DNA of 64,000 bases from Abelmoschus esculentus (GCA_035048815.1 JAUCBN010000042.1:14298501-14362500); one strand, 5' to 3'; numbered from the stretch's first letter, positions 1-12,208 are shown. Notes: generated from the letters alone by a model not told the origin. Translations and numbers: made by a program.

Positions 1-1689
1 ATAAAAACGAAGATAATGCTTATGGTGATGATACCATGATGATCATGATTATAGTTTATATTGCTGTCATTTCATGGCAACAGTTGAAACTGCAGAGATT
101 GTCATTTCAAGGCTAATAACAAATCACCTTGCTTAAGCAAAAAAGTAGACAAAACATCCTAATTTCATGTTTAATTTGGGGGGTAATAATAGTGATACAA
201 GGAATCACGAGATTATTGTTCTTCGACATGTTGGAGCTCCAACTTTCACTCCCATGCAAAGATTTCTCGAGGCAACATGATGACACGACAAAGTGGATTC
301 TTCACCGGTCAACACAGCATTCATTGTTGTCTTTTGTCCATGGCTTACACCTAAAAACCAGATTTTAGCTTAAAAACTAATACAAATATAGTGCTCAAGG
401 AAAATTCAAACAGATCTCGATTAAAAGCGGGGAATTGGCAGGTTAAGTGAAGAGACAAGATAAAGAAAATGATTGTGGTTGTAATAAACTCTTAAGCACG
501 GTACTTCGATCGAATATATTTAGATTTTATTTATCGTTAAAGTTTTAAATTTCGTTTAGACGAGAAAATCGACTGATGAACAATCAATTAAAACCAAACA
601 TGAATCGTTTAAGATTACTGTTACTGTGAACAAAGGTTTTATATCGTAACAATAACAATAAAAAAAAACATCCTTATCGCCGATGATGACAAGCTTCCAA
701 GAACAGTTTTAAAGCAAACCATATATTCTTCTAGTTAGCTTAATTTAAGACTTGATTTCTCTTTTTTCTGTTGATGATAAAAATGGGAAAAACAGGTGGG
801 GAAAGAATCAACATTTAATCTGTTTCTTGCTAACTTTATCTTTGACCCTGGTAAAGTTGAACACTTTAACTGGAACTTTCAGAAAAATTCACCTTTGCTA
901 CCTAATTCCTTTTGTCTTTGGGGTTCAATTTCTGTCTTAGTCCTGGTTTAACACGTAACTAGAATTTTATTACATTATATTTATCGTGATCGTAGATATA
1001 ACGATAAAAAAAACCTTATCTATCAGCTGGTGGCACAATCTTGCATATGCGAGAAAAAGCTTCTGAATTCTGTCATCTCAAAGGAGAGAGGAAACGCATT
1101 CAAAAAAGGATCAAAAAGTTCATATTTTGAAAAAAATGGACCATTTTGAATGCTCAAAATTTAAAAATGTTAGGTTCAATTTTCACTGTAAGAAAAACAC
1201 AGGATTCATTTTCTCCACTACTGTAATGATTATGTGTCCATTTTATGGGGCAAACAGAAAGTCATGGACTTTGGTATGAAATAAATTCTTTCACCTTTAT
1301 GCTCCACCACCATTAACAGATTCACCACCAGCATATGTGTTTTTTTTACCTAAGTTACCTACTTACCTGTTCTGTAATAACATTTACTTCCTGAATATTC
1401 TTTAAAGTAATTGCTTTTCCCCCCTCGAAAAGAAGAAAAAAGACTGAATGGTCCTGAAAAAGTCCAAACACGAGGACCCCAACAGTGAAAGGACTAAGGA
1501 GCGGGCGACGATCGAGGAAATGCTCAGTGAAAGGCAATAAATCAGTGTAAACCAGTGTAAGAAATTGACTTGGGTTGACCACTTTGATACACATGTTTTT
1601 GCTTTCTTGCTGGTCTTATTGAACCATGTTTCACTATGACCCAAGTGAACAAATGGAACCATGTTGCATATAAGACCATTTAGATCATT
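1..1689. other. Intergenic DNA, no gene recognised
   Basis: AT-rich sequence up to the copia target site. The open frames here are short, show no recognisable protein, and lack plausible splice continuations. I see no RNA gene or bounded transposon in it. Confidence 0.6.
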
Positions 1690-1694
1690 GTTCG

Positions 1695-1881
1695 TGTTGG
1701 AAAGTATACAAATTTCTTTATTGAACAAGAAAGGATGATCTCAATCTGTACAGGTTTAGTGTATTTATACAAAAACATATCAGCTAAGTTGATGACCCTA
1801 ACCAATTTCGGTTAGTCAGCAACTAACTCCTAACCCTCTAACCATCTAACCAACTTGCTAAACACCTCTCAGCCTTCAACA
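1695..1881 (-). repeat. 3' LTR of the copia element
   Basis: This 187-bp LTR differs from its partner at 9673-9859 by three bases, all transitions. On the minus strand it starts TGTTGAAGG and ends TTTCCAACA. The RT-RNaseH open frame ends a few bases inside it (stop at 1876). Confidence 0.95.
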
Positions 1882-4037
1882 TTCTCCCTGCTTCTTCGAC
1901 TCTCCAAGTTCTTCATTATCAAGAACACACAGCTTCCTTCTGAAAGTCAAGAAATAAGACCTTGTTAAAGCTTTAGTCAAGCCATCAGCCACCTGATGTA
2001 TGGCCGGAACGTAATTCACTTTCAACTGTCCTTCAGCCACCTTCTCACGAACAAAGTGTATATCAAGCTCCACGTGCTTGGTTTGTGCATGATACACAGG
2101 ATTGGCGCTCAACGCCACAACACTCGAGTTATCATTCCAAACCACTGGAATCACTTGTTGTTCTTGCCCAAGTTCAGTAAGTAACGCAGTAATCCAAGTA
2201 ACCTCAGAAGTAATGTCAGCGATGCTTCGATACTCCGCTTCTATTGTAGAACGAGACACAGTTTTTTGCTTCCTTGAACTCCATGCTACCAGGTTACCAC
2301 CGAGATATACAGCATAGCCTGTTACAGACCTTCTATCCTCGAAACTTCCTCCCCAATCTGCATCGGCAAACGCTTCAACACACAATTCTTCACCAGGCAC
2401 AGATGGTCTGAACACCAATCCATGCTCCAAAGTTCCACTTAAATACCTGAGAATCCTCTTGACAGCAGCAAAATGGTGTTCACGAGGATCATGCATGAAC
2501 TGCGCCAACCTATTCACGCTAAACACAATATCAGGACGCGTATGACACACATACAACAAAGCACCTACAAGACTTCTATATTCTCGAGAATTATTGATCG
2601 GACTGCCTGCATTCTTAGTTAGACCTGCAACAGCTACCATGGGTGTTGGTGTGCCATTAGCCCCATACATATTGGCCCTTTGTAACAGTTCAACGACATA
2701 CTTTCGCTGACTTAGCACCAAAGCCTCACCTCTTCGAGTCACTTGTATTCCAAGGAAAAAATTCAAAGCTCCTAAATCTTTGAGAGCAAATCGATCACCT
2801 AATTGACATACCACTTCATTAATCTGAGCATCAGACTCTCCGGTGACAATAATGTCATCAACATAGACTAATAGAAAAGTCTGAACACCTTGCTTGTTAC
2901 GAACGAAAAGAGAAGCATCAGCTCGAGTTTCTGCGAAACCAATTTCCAGTAGGTATCCTTTAAGCTTAGCATACCAATTCCTTGGGGCTTGCCTTAACCC
3001 ATACAGCGCCTTCTGCAATTTGTACACTAGTGTAGACCCATCAGATCCAAACTGTTCGAACCTAGGTGGTTGTACCATGTATACATCTTCCAGTAAGTCT
3101 CCATTCAAGAACGCACTGTTTACATCCACCTGTCTCAGGGACCACTTTCGAGACACAACAAGAGACAAAACAACATTCAAGGTAGTGATTTTAACTACTG
3201 AACTGAAAGTGTCACGAAAATCTTGTCCAGGTATCTGAGAAAAACCTTTGGCTACTAACCTCGCTTTGTGTCTGTTAATAATGCCATCTGGGTTACGTTT
3301 TAATTTGAATATCCACTTGCAACCTACTGGTGCACGTCCTTCAGGCAAACTTACTAACGTCCAAGTCTCATTGTTAGACAAAGCTTCTAATTCAGCTAGT
3401 GCTGCTGCCTTCCATTTAGGAGAGGATAGTGCTTCCTCAATAGTCACAGGCTTAATTTCATCAACCTCCTTTTCTGCAAGAAGGAGCTTTGGTTTGAATA
3501 TTCCATTCCTGCTTCTTGTGATCATGGAATGTTTTCTTAACACTGGACTAGGACTAGTGTTGATCCTTACATCTTCAGGCTCCAGTTGTTGCTCAAAAGA
3601 AGATTCACCACGAGCTGAACTTGAATCAGCAGAATTAGCACGCAACATAGGAGAATCAAGACAAGCTGCTTCACTTTTACATCCTTCAGTTCGATAAGAA
3701 CCTGAACCCTCTGGACCAGGTCCACTATTCTGCATAGGTGTACGCCCAAACTCATTATCACATGTGTTATTAGCAACATCATTAGGTACTGCAAGACACA
3801 AGAAGTTGTAGTAGGTTGAGCAGCCACATCACAATCAACACGTCCAGAAGCTTCCTGAACACACGAACTGACAGGAGACTGATCAGCAGCAGCAGAAAAT
3901 GGACCTCCAGGGATTGAAGATGAAGGAAATACAGGTATGGTGCTGGATCTAACAGGTACAATAGTTGTCCTTGACACATGACCACCTTCTTGTGCTGCAA
4001 ACGGAAATGTTAATTCATCAAACATCACATGACGAGA
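1876..4037 (-). pseudogene. Copia reverse transcriptase / RNase H region (frameshifted)
   Basis: This is the C-terminal half of the copia polyprotein: a post-integrase linker, reverse transcriptase, then RNase H. Visible RT signatures are SAFLNGDLLEDVYM, YGLRQAPRNWY and the catalytic YVDDIIVTG. RNase H signatures are DADWGG, VAWSSRKQKTVSRST and EAEYRS. The reading frame changes near 3800, within the low-complexity linker between integrase and RT; downstream of that point it is open for about 640 codons to the stop at 1876. The frame upstream of 3800 (SRHVMFDEL motif near 4037) is the one shared with integrase. The RT catalytic core itself is intact in this copy. Confidence 0.92.
1882..1896 (-). 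other. Polypurine tract of the copia element
   Basis: On the minus strand the purine-rich run AGAAGCAGGGAGAA directly precedes the 3' LTR. This is the standard position for the plus-strand primer in LTR retrotransposons. Confidence 0.75.
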
Positions 4038-4042
4038 AATAT

Positions 4043-7000
4043 TGTAATACCCCAAAAATTATATCTAATTTTAAAATCCCTAATTAAAAACTCTTTTTAG
4101 ATTCTCAATTTCTGAAACTCTAATTTTTTTTTGAGGTTTTAAATTGATTTTCTATATTTAAGGGAAAATGTTTGAGATAAGATTATAAAGTTTTGAAAGT
4201 TTAAATATGAATTTAAAGATTAAAAGTTAAAGTGATGTTTTAAAATTAGATGACTTTTTGGATAACTAATTTGCTTTTAAACTGAGATTAATTATTTTTT
4301 TTATTAAGAGTTTTTCTATAATCAATCTTTATATTAAAAATATTATTTTATTTAATTATTATTTTATCAAAACTCTTTGTTTAATATTATATATATTATA
4401 TAAAGTCTCAGATAAAGATAAGAAGCTCATTTAAAATTATACAATCTTATTTTTTATTATTATTATATTTATAATATGATCTAATAGAATTTTAATTCTA
4501 CTTAAGCTCAGTTATTTTTCTCACTATAAATACATATTGTGACCTAAGAGAAATCACTACATTATTTTTCCTCCATCAAAATTCTCTAAAAACTTTGTTC
4601 TCACTCTTTATTTCTGTTCGAGATCAAAACTATGTTATGCAATAATTTGAGTCGCTTTGGCTAAGGTGTGTTCTCTTACTGGTGCTAGATGTGTTTATCT
4701 AAAATATATATTTTTCTGTGACATGTTTAATATTGTGATTTTAGAAATATATAAAACTTTTGGATTTTAGAATCCTACACTTTTGTGAGTAAATATGATT
4801 TTAAATCCTGTGAATATGTATTTTCGGATAAATTATGATTTTGGGTTGAACTATGATTGAAATATGTAGTTGTGATTTGTGTTTTGCGTACATCTTGTTT
4901 TGTATTGTTTTTCTAAAATATTACTCTTCAAAAATAATTTTATAAATCATGTTTTTTTTGTTTTTATATACCTCTTTGTGATACGCTAAGTTCTCTAGGT
5001 TACTTTATCTTAGTTTTCTCTTACAAATCTGTGGGCTTTAAGCAATTCAATACCTAAAGAATCTCATATTTTATCTGGTTATTTTATTATTTAATATAAA
5101 ACTAACTTTTAGTCATTATTATTTTTAGAAACTTCGATGCATTTGAGAATTATGGTTATTTTAGTATATATAAATATTTTATTTGAATCATCTGAATATA
5201 ATATTATTTTAATAAGTTTTGAGATAATGTATTTGGAGAATTTTAACTATTTTCAAGTCATCAATTCTTAATTATAATTTTAATTTTGGGTTTTAACGAA
5301 TTATTAAGTATTTAAATATTTTAAAGTTACTATAAAATAATATAAATTAAATTAATTTTGAGGGTAAAGTTTTTAATGTTAACTTTTTAGGTTCAACATA
5401 TCTCTTCTTGTGCTAAATATGTGTTTTCTTTTTGGGCTAAATGTTTGTGCCTTTCTCACGTTAAATATGTGTGTTTTCATGTGTTTAAATGAATATATAT
5501 GTGTTCTCTTACTAGTGCTATATGTTTTTTTAAATATACTTTCCTGTGATATGCTTTAAAAAATATTCGTGTTTTGTTGTCATGTTTAATTTTTGTATTG
5601 TGACTTTGATTGTGTATTTGTGTTTGAGAACTCATACTTTTGCGAGTAATTATGATTTTAAATCATGTGAATTTGTGATTTTGGATAAATTAAGATTTCG
5701 GATTAAACTAAGATTTAAATACGTAGTTGTGATTTGTGTTGTGTGTACATCATGTTTTTGCATTGTTTTTTTTCTAAAATATTACTCTTGAGAAATAATT
5801 TTATAAACTTTGTTTTATTGTCTTTATCTTCATCTTTAAGATACGCTAAGTTCTTTAGGGTTACTCCATCTTAGTTTCCTCTTATAAATCTTTGGATTTT
5901 TGGCAATATGGTACCTAAAGAATCTCATATTTTATCTATTTTTATTTAATATAAAACAAACTATTAGATTTTTCAAATTATTATTATTATTCTGGAAACT
6001 TTGATGCATTTGGGAATTAAGATTATTTTCAGTATACATAAATATTTTTTTTATATTCAGATATTTAATTTGAACCATCAAATTATAATATTAATTCAAT
6101 AAGTTTATGAGATAATGTATTTTGAGAATTTTAACTATTCTTAAATTATCAATTCTTAGTTAGAATTTTAACCTTTGGATGTGATGAATTATTAAGAATT
6201 TAAATATTTTACAGTTATTATAAAATAATATAAATTAACTTAGTTTTGAGTTTAAAGCTTTTAACGTTAACTTCCTAAATTCGACTTGTTTCTTCTTGTG
6301 CTAAATATATATTTCTTTACGTGTTATTGTCGAATAAAATCAAATGTGTCTTTTCTTCTTGTGCTAAATGCGTGTTCTTTTTTTGTGTTAAATATGTGAG
6401 TTTTCACGTGCTATTGTTAATTGAATACAAATGTGTGTTTTCCTCTTGTGTTAAATGTGTGTTTCTTCTTGTGCTATTGTAAAATGAATTTAAATGTGCG
6501 TTCTCTTCATGTGTTAGATTTTCTGTGTATTGTACTTATCCGTTATTGAGACTTTACGGTATATCGACATACTATATGATATTGTGAATATTGTGTTACA
6601 CTATGAGAGTGCGATCAGGTTTAATGAATTGTGTGATTCGTATACTATACAGATATCTATGTTGTGACATGAGATCATTGGCATTTATTGCATTACATGT
6701 GCATGGGATGGATTGTACGGAGGAAGGTGGTTTTATCATACTGTGTTTTGGCGAAATAAGGGGTGAGGGGTTCTGGGGAACTACCTCCACTGTGATCGGT
6801 TGGCTTTGCCACCACTGTGTTTGGCGTTCGGAGTATAGGACTGCATTATCTGTGATATTGCATTTTCTGTGACATTGCATTCATCACTCTTTGTGTTTAT
6901 TTACTATGAAAGTTATATTATAATTGTGATTGTGATTTGAGTGATATTGTGATTTTTGTTTGCACTTTAGAGGCACACTGGGCTTTATAGCTCATTTTTT

Positions 7001-7325
7001 TAGTTTATTTTCTTTTTCAGATATATGACCCTAAGAGTTGGTACTTGGAGATCTCTACCGGACAACATTTTCTTTCAGTATGGTTATTTACAACCATTTT
7101 TGTTTTAGTTATTTTGGGATTATCAGGGATCTAAGATGTTTTAAAACCTCATGTATAAAATTGTTTTACCATTTTTAAATCAGAATATTTACTTTTTAAT
7201 TATGTTTTTATCTTTTGGTTTACAAATTGGTTTTGTATCACTTTTTAAAATTTCTTGACATAAAAGTTTTAAAAACAACAATTTTAACCTACCATACTCT
7301 TTAAGTTAAAATTAAAGGGGTTACA
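4043..7325 (+). mobile_element. Solo LTR (3283 bp), probably of a Ty3/gypsy Tekay/Del-type element, inserted in the copia element
   Basis: The block starts TGTAATACCCC and ends GGGGTTACA, so it has TG...CA ends with short inverted termini. It is flanked by the 5-bp direct repeat AATAT at 4038-4042 and 7326-7330. It interrupts the copia frame between integrase (GKVYI) and the RT linker (SRHVMFDEL); taking out the block and one AATAT rejoins these in frame. No internal domain, PBS or second LTR is seen, which fits a solo LTR left by LTR-LTR recombination. A TATAAATA at 4525-4532 suggests plus-strand orientation. Long LTRs with TGTAAxACCCC-like starts are known from Tekay/Del chromoviruses; the family name is an inference. 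Confidence 0.85.
4664..6360 (+). repeat. Diverged tandem duplication (two ~850-bp copies) inside the solo LTR
   Basis: A segment beginning near 4664 (GTGTTCTCTTACTGGTGCTA) is repeated from about 5500 (GTGTTCTCTTACTAGTGCTA). The same order of landmarks recurs at a spacing of roughly 830-885 bp: GTAGTTGTGATTTGTGTT, ATACGCTAAGTTCT, TCTTCTTGTGCTAAATAT. The copies carry many substitutions and small indels, so the duplication is old relative to the LTR insertion. A shorter TTGTGCTAAATGTGTG-like motif recurs several more times at 6290-6520. Confidence 0.8.
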
Positions 7326-7330
7326 AATAT

Positions 7331-9560
7331 ACACCTTACCACTAGGAGCCAAACACTGAAACCCTCGATGTTATGGACTATACCTTAAAAAGGTACATGG
7401 TTGAGAACGAAAATCCATCTTGTGAGATTGAAATAACCTCAAATGTGGGAAACACCTACATCCAAAAACTTTCATAGTAGCATAGTCTGGTGTTTTCTTA
7501 TACAATTCTTCGAATGGAGATCTTCCTGACAATACCTTTGTAGGCAATCTGTTGATGAGAAACACAGTTGTACAAGCTGCATAAGCCCAATACTTAAGAG
7601 GTAAAGACACTTGAGCAAGTAACACCAAGGCTAATTCTATCACATGCCGATGTTTTCGCTCCACCACTCCATTTTGTTCGGACGTATACGGGCATGTTAT
7701 TCGATGAATTATGCCTTCTTGAGCCAACCATCTTGATAGGCTACGAAACTCGCCTCCCCCATCACTCTGAAACTCCTTTACCAAGCAACCAAACTGTGTA
7801 TTCACCATTTTGTGAAATAATTGTACCATACCAGCAGCTTGAGACTTATCCTTCAATAAGTACATCCAAGTATGTCTTGTACAAGCATCGAAAAAAGTTA
7901 CGTAATACTTATACCCATTAGAAACAACGTGAGAGAGACCCCAAAGATCAACATAAACAAGTTGAAAAGGAGCATTGTATTGAGTCGAAAAAGTAGAAAA
8001 TGACAGTTTATGACTTTTTCCAACTCGACAAACAACACATACAGGCAACTGAGCTTTATTCATATGTTTTAAGAGATTTACATCCACACTATTACAAATT
8101 TGAAGTAAACTCTCATAACCAGGGTGTCCTAGTCTCCTGTGCCACAACTCATACACAGAAGCACTGATATTAGCGAGATTGGCTTTAGCATGACAATCCT
8201 TGCGATCAACCTCAACATCAAACCTATACAAGCCTCCATTTTCTTGACCTTGAAGAAGTACTGCACCAATACACTCATCTCGAACCAAACATTACTTAGC
8301 ATGAAACTCAAAGTATACTTTATTATCCCTAGCAAACTTTGAAACAGACAAAAGATTTTTTATCACGTTCGGCACATGAAGTATCTCATTTAACAATAGC
8401 TTCCGAGAAGAACAACTTGAATTAAACACAGAAGAACCTCTACTATCAATAGAGAGTTGGACACCATTACCAATTAGAAGCTTACCTGGTCCATTGTAAG
8501 ATGAAGAGTGTAGCAGATTTGCTGACTCAGATGTAACATGGTGCGTTGCACCTGAATCGACTACCCACAAGTTACCAGCAACAGCCAAATTCACATGTGT
8601 ACCGGTAGTGTCACCATTATCCAATAGGTTGGACTCATCATATACTCCAAGATTAGCAGCCCTCGAGTTAGTAGTAACACTGCCAATCGAACCACTAGAC
8701 ACACCTGGAAAGGATTGATCAAACCTATACCAGCACCGATCAATCAGGTGTCCAACCTTACCACATAATTGACACTGAAACTTGACACGACCCCTACCTC
8801 GACCATTAAATCATCCAGCTTGCAATCCTGGACGTCCTCGGAAACTATAGCCACCACGAAAGGAACCTGGATGTTCACCAAGTGCTTGATTAATGGAAGG
8901 ATTCACCCCAAGTGTCTGAGCCATATTAGCACTCATAACTATTTCATCACTGTGGCTACCAAATCCAGCCAATTGGTACTCAGCGTCCATGAGCATGGAT
9001 CGCACACTATCCACTGAATGTGACTCTTTGCTCGCAGTTATGAGAGCTATCCAAGGTTGATACTCGCGAGGTAAACCATTTAGAATGCTTGCAATGTATT
9101 CGACCGCAGGCACGAGATTCCCACACGATGCGAGGGCATCACAAACCTCCTTGACCTGGGACAAATACACACTGATGCTGTTGTCTCCTTTCTTAAGAGC
9201 TCGCAGCTTGTAATACAAACTGATCACTGAGGTCGTAGATCGACGAGAAAAGATTTTCAGAACTATGGTCCATACATCATTGGCGGTTTTGGCACCAACA
9301 AATTACGGCAACAGAGGCAAACTGATAGTCGACAGTAACCAAGAAGCCAAAGCACTGTCCTGAGCCACAAAGTCTTCATACTTTTCATTCACAATTGGCT
9401 CACCACCAGGACCAGGAACCATCTCAGACGGAGGCTGTAAATCGCCAGTCATCAACTTCTCCAAACGATGGCTCCTCACAGTCAAGAGGACTTGTTGCTT
9501 CCATAACAAGAAGTTGTTTTCATCAAGAACTACATTCACTTTCTTATTCATAAAAGACAT
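7331..9560 (-). pseudogene. Copia gag-protease-integrase region with four in-frame stops
   Basis: A single minus-strand frame runs from an ATG at 9560 to the solo-LTR insertion. In order it shows a UBN2-type Gag (NNFLLWKQQV near the start), a CCHC zinc knuckle (CQLCGKVGHLIDRC, about 8740-8785), the aspartic protease site VVDSGATHH (near 8560), the integrase zinc-binding start WHRRLGHP (near 8140), and integrase core motifs YVDLWG, FQSDGGGEF and YTSEQNGVVERKH. In-frame stops lie at 9303-9305, 8811-8813, 8292-8294 and 7371-7373, and the frame stays the same across all four. At least the TGA at 8811-8813 is consistent with C-to-T decay. The copy cannot make a full polyprotein. Confidence 0.93.
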
Positions 9561-9655
9561 GATAAAGCAATCAAGAAAGAAAGGTAACCAACAAACTTTC
9601 TCGCCAAACAGGAAGAAAAACGGCAGCGAAAGAATCAAGAAAGGCTCCAGAATGC

Positions 9656-9672
9656 ACCTGCGATTGATACCA
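9656..9672 (-). other. Primer binding site of the copia element (initiator tRNA-Met type)
   Basis: Directly downstream of the 5' LTR on the minus strand the sequence reads TGGTATCAATCGCAGG. Its first eight bases, TGGTATCA, complement the 3' end of plant initiator tRNA-Met, the usual copia primer. Confidence 0.85.
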
Positions 9673-9859
9673 TGTTGGAAAGTATACAAATTTCTTTATT
9701 GAACAAGAAAGGATGATCTCAATCTGTACAAGTTTAGTGTATTTATACAAAAACATATCAGTTAAGCTGATGACCCTAACCAATTTCGGTTAGTCAGCAA
9801 CTAACTCCTAACCCTCTAACCATCTAACCAACTTGCTAAACACCTCTCAGCCTTCAACA
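9673..9859 (-). repeat. 5' LTR of the copia element
   Basis: This is the 187-bp partner of the LTR at 1695-1881. On the minus strand it has a TATAAATA (9740-9747) and an AATAAA poly(A) signal (9695-9700) in the order expected for an LTR promoter and terminator. Confidence 0.95.
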
Positions 9860-9900
9860 GTTCGGTCTCAACAAACAATTTCTTTAACTTAGCCCAATCG

Positions 9901-10187
9901 AGCAAAAATCTTCTGCATCTTTTCTGTGTCTTTTTTTATGAGTCCAAATCATATGCACTTTCTCATGTCCTCATTTATGCCCCCACTTCAAATTAGGGGG
10001 TTTAGGGTATAGACTTTAGGGTTTTAGGTTATGGTATAAAAAATTAGGGGTAGAATGTATTTTTTAGGTATAAGGTTTAGGGTTTAAGATATAAAAAATA
10101 TGGGTTAGGGTTTAAAATTTATTTTTTTAGTAAAATAATAAAGGAGACACAAATGAGGGCATGGGAAAGGGGCAGAAGATTTTTGTT
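9901..10187 (+). repeat. MITE-like element, copy a (TTTAGGG-rich orientation)
   Basis: The ends form inverted repeats: AGCAAAAATCTTCTGC at the left and GCAGAAGATTTTTGTT at the right. The interior runs through TTTAGGG-like motifs, a TTTTTAGGTATAAGG box, and an AT-rich end. The same order recurs in the copies at 10190, 10443, 11890, 14063 and 14384. No coding capacity is seen. Confidence 0.65.
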
Positions 10188-10189
10188 CT

Positions 10190-10400
10190 TTTTTTATGTT
10201 TCCTTTGAAAATCTATTAAAAAATTGAATTTTAAGCCTTAAACTTTATTTTCTATATCTTAAACCCTAAATCCTATACCCAAAAAATGCACCTTACCTCT
10301 AATTTCCTAAACCGTAACCAAAATCCCTAAACTAAAACCCTATAATTTGAAGTAGAGGCATAAATGAAAGCATGAGGAGAAGGTAGACGATTTGCACCCA
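10190..10400 (-). repeat. MITE-like element, copy b (CCCTAAA-rich orientation)
   Basis: This copy is opposite in orientation to copy a. It starts with a TTTCCTTTGAAAATCTATT-type end, runs through CCTAAATCCTATACCC and CCCTAAACTAAAACCC, and finishes with GTAGACGATTTGCACCCA. It directly abuts copy a. Confidence 0.6.
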
Positions 10401-10442
10401 GCCCAATCATATGCTTTCCATGGAATTTTTAGCAATCTAAAC

Positions 10443-10693
10443 GGGAGCAAATTGTCTATCTCTTTATCGTGTCTTCGCTTTAAATTAGTGAATTTAGGAT
10501 TTAGGGTTTAGGGTTTTAGGTTAGGACTTATAGTTAGGATTTAGGGAATTAGGGTTATGGTGTATTTTTTAGGTATAGGGTTTAAGGTTTAGGATATAGA
10601 AAATAAGAGTTAGGGTTTAAAATTTAATTTATTAGAATTTTTTAGTATGAGACATAGAAGGAGTCATGATAAGGAGATAAATAATTTTTATTC
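10443..10693 (+). repeat. MITE-like element, copy c
   Basis: Same orientation as copy a. The left end GGGAGCAAATTGTCTATCTC and the right end GAGATAAATAATTTTTATTC form imperfect inverted repeats around TTTAGGG-like motifs. Confidence 0.6.
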
Positions 10694-11889
10694 GATCTAA
10701 ATTGTCTAAATTAAAAAAAAAATAGTAGTATCTCACGTGTTTCATATTATAATTCTGTTAAGTGATATTTATAGAGTTTTTTTTAAAAAAAATATAATTT
10801 TTATAAGTTTTTAAGATTTTGTAGAAGTTACAAAGAATTTTAAAATAAAATATAAAATATCAACTTACAACAAACAGTATAACACGATGCGTTATATCGA
10901 TTGGTCTAAAAAATTAATAGATTTAAAATCCAAACTAGTATAAACAGAAATTAAAAAATAAAATTTAAAGAAATTATTAAATTAAACCATCCCAAAACCT
11001 GCTTACCCTCAACTTCTCCCTTGATTATCTATACTTTTCTAGAAGATTAATTATAAGTAGATCATCTAATTTCCTTAATCAAGACTCTTTGCCCTGTTCC
11101 CCCAAAGTTCATGTCGTTTCTTTTACACAACAATAAAAAAATAAAAAAGTTTTGTCCAAGATTAAGTGCTGGTTCAATAAACAAATGCCTGGTAGATGAC
11201 TTTTTAACCTAATTGACCCACCCACTTGTGATTAATTAAGACAAAATTATCTTCAAACATGAAACATGTCATGTAATTATATATTTCAATGAAGGGTTTA
11301 GTAATAAAATATGAGGAATCATATGATGGATACCAACAACATATGATACCATGTTGAAAATTTCAAAAACATAATTTATTTATGTGACAATATATTTTAT
11401 TAATAATTTTATATTACATATATTAATATTTTTTATTATTTTATTATTAGTTTAATTGTTACTAATATTTATTTTTTTTAGAATAATATATTCGTAAGCA
11501 AAGTGTGTTGTTTCATACTTCATGCATAAGTCAATCACTTCTTTCAATTCTGGTTGAACCGTACTTGTTTTAATAAATATTTGATTTGATGGGCTATGGT
11601 TTGATATACGATTGTATTTAGGGTTTGATATATGATCGTAATTCATATCAGTATAAGGATAGAGTTAAGATTTAGGGTTGAGAATAAAATATAAATATTT
11701 TAAAATGAGAATAAATTAATAAATTAATTAAATTTTATAAAAGTTTAATAAAAAGACAAAAATATTAAAGACGGAAATAATTACTCTTCACCACTCTTAT
11801 ATAGCTCTGTCTCAGCACATTAATTAAATTAAATTTGTATTATATTCTCGGTTATGATATATTTTTATGAGTAGAAATATTTTATCTCT

Positions 11890-12100
11890 TTTTATGCATT
11901 TTTTATGCATATTGTTAAAATTTTCTAAAAAATGAATTTTAAACCATAACTCTAATTTGTTATATCTCAAACCCTAAATCTTAAACCCTAAAAATATACC
12001 CTACCTCTAATTCTTTAACCCTAACCTTAAATTCTAAACCTTTAATTTATAGTAAAAATACAACTAGATACATGAGAAAGAGATATACAGTTTGCACCCA
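11890..12100 (-). repeat. MITE-like element, copy d
   Basis: This is a CCCTAAA-orientation copy. It has AAACCCTAAATCTTAAACCC, then CCCTAACC-like motifs, and ends CAGTTTGCACCCA like copy b. It lies about 110 bp beyond the 3' end of the WD40 gene. Confidence 0.6.
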
Positions 12101-12208
12101 TTTCTGCAGGGTAAATTATGGATACATAAACCAATGCTTATTGTATACAATTCAGTTTCTAATTTTCCTACAGCTATTGATTCTTGTACATACAGGGAAA
12201 GAGAAAGC

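Larger units (their letters stand above)
1690..9864 (-). mobile_element. Ty1/copia LTR retrotransposon, minus strand, with 5-bp target duplication
   Basis: Two 187-bp LTRs (1695-1881 and 9673-9859), both bounded by TG...CA, flank a gag-protease-integrase-RT-RNaseH region read on the minus strand. The 5-bp repeat GTTCG sits at 1690-1694 and again at 9860-9864, which is the target site duplication. A primer binding site matching the initiator tRNA-Met 3' end and a purine tract are in the expected places. The integrase-before-RT order and the RNaseH motifs identify the copia superfamily; the short LTRs would fit an Ale/Retrofit-like lineage, but that assignment is tentative. Without the inserted solo LTR and one copy of its target duplication, the LTR-to-LTR length is about 4.9 kb, normal for the superfamily. 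The copy is not autonomous: it has four in-frame stops, one frameshift and an insertion. Confidence 0.95.
9865..12208. other. Intergenic DNA with four copies of a small CCCTAAA-motif repeat
   Basis: No gene is recognised. The stretch holds four of the six copies of the short repeat listed separately (9901-10187, 10190-10400, 10443-10693, 11890-12100). The rest is AT-rich. Confidence 0.6.

Noticed and set aside
1355..1728. Two overlapping minus-strand frames next to the copia LTR
   Set aside because: No recognisable protein; one runs into the LTR of the retrotransposon.
6591..6880. Overlapping open frames on both strands (93 and 94 codons)
   Set aside because: They lie inside the solo LTR, show no family resemblance, and antiparallel open frames of this size arise by chance.
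4043..7325. LARD or TRIM element (two LTRs around non-coding DNA) instead of a solo LTR
   Set aside because: The TGTAATACCCC start does not recur inside the block, so there is no second LTR; the internal duplication does not include either terminus.
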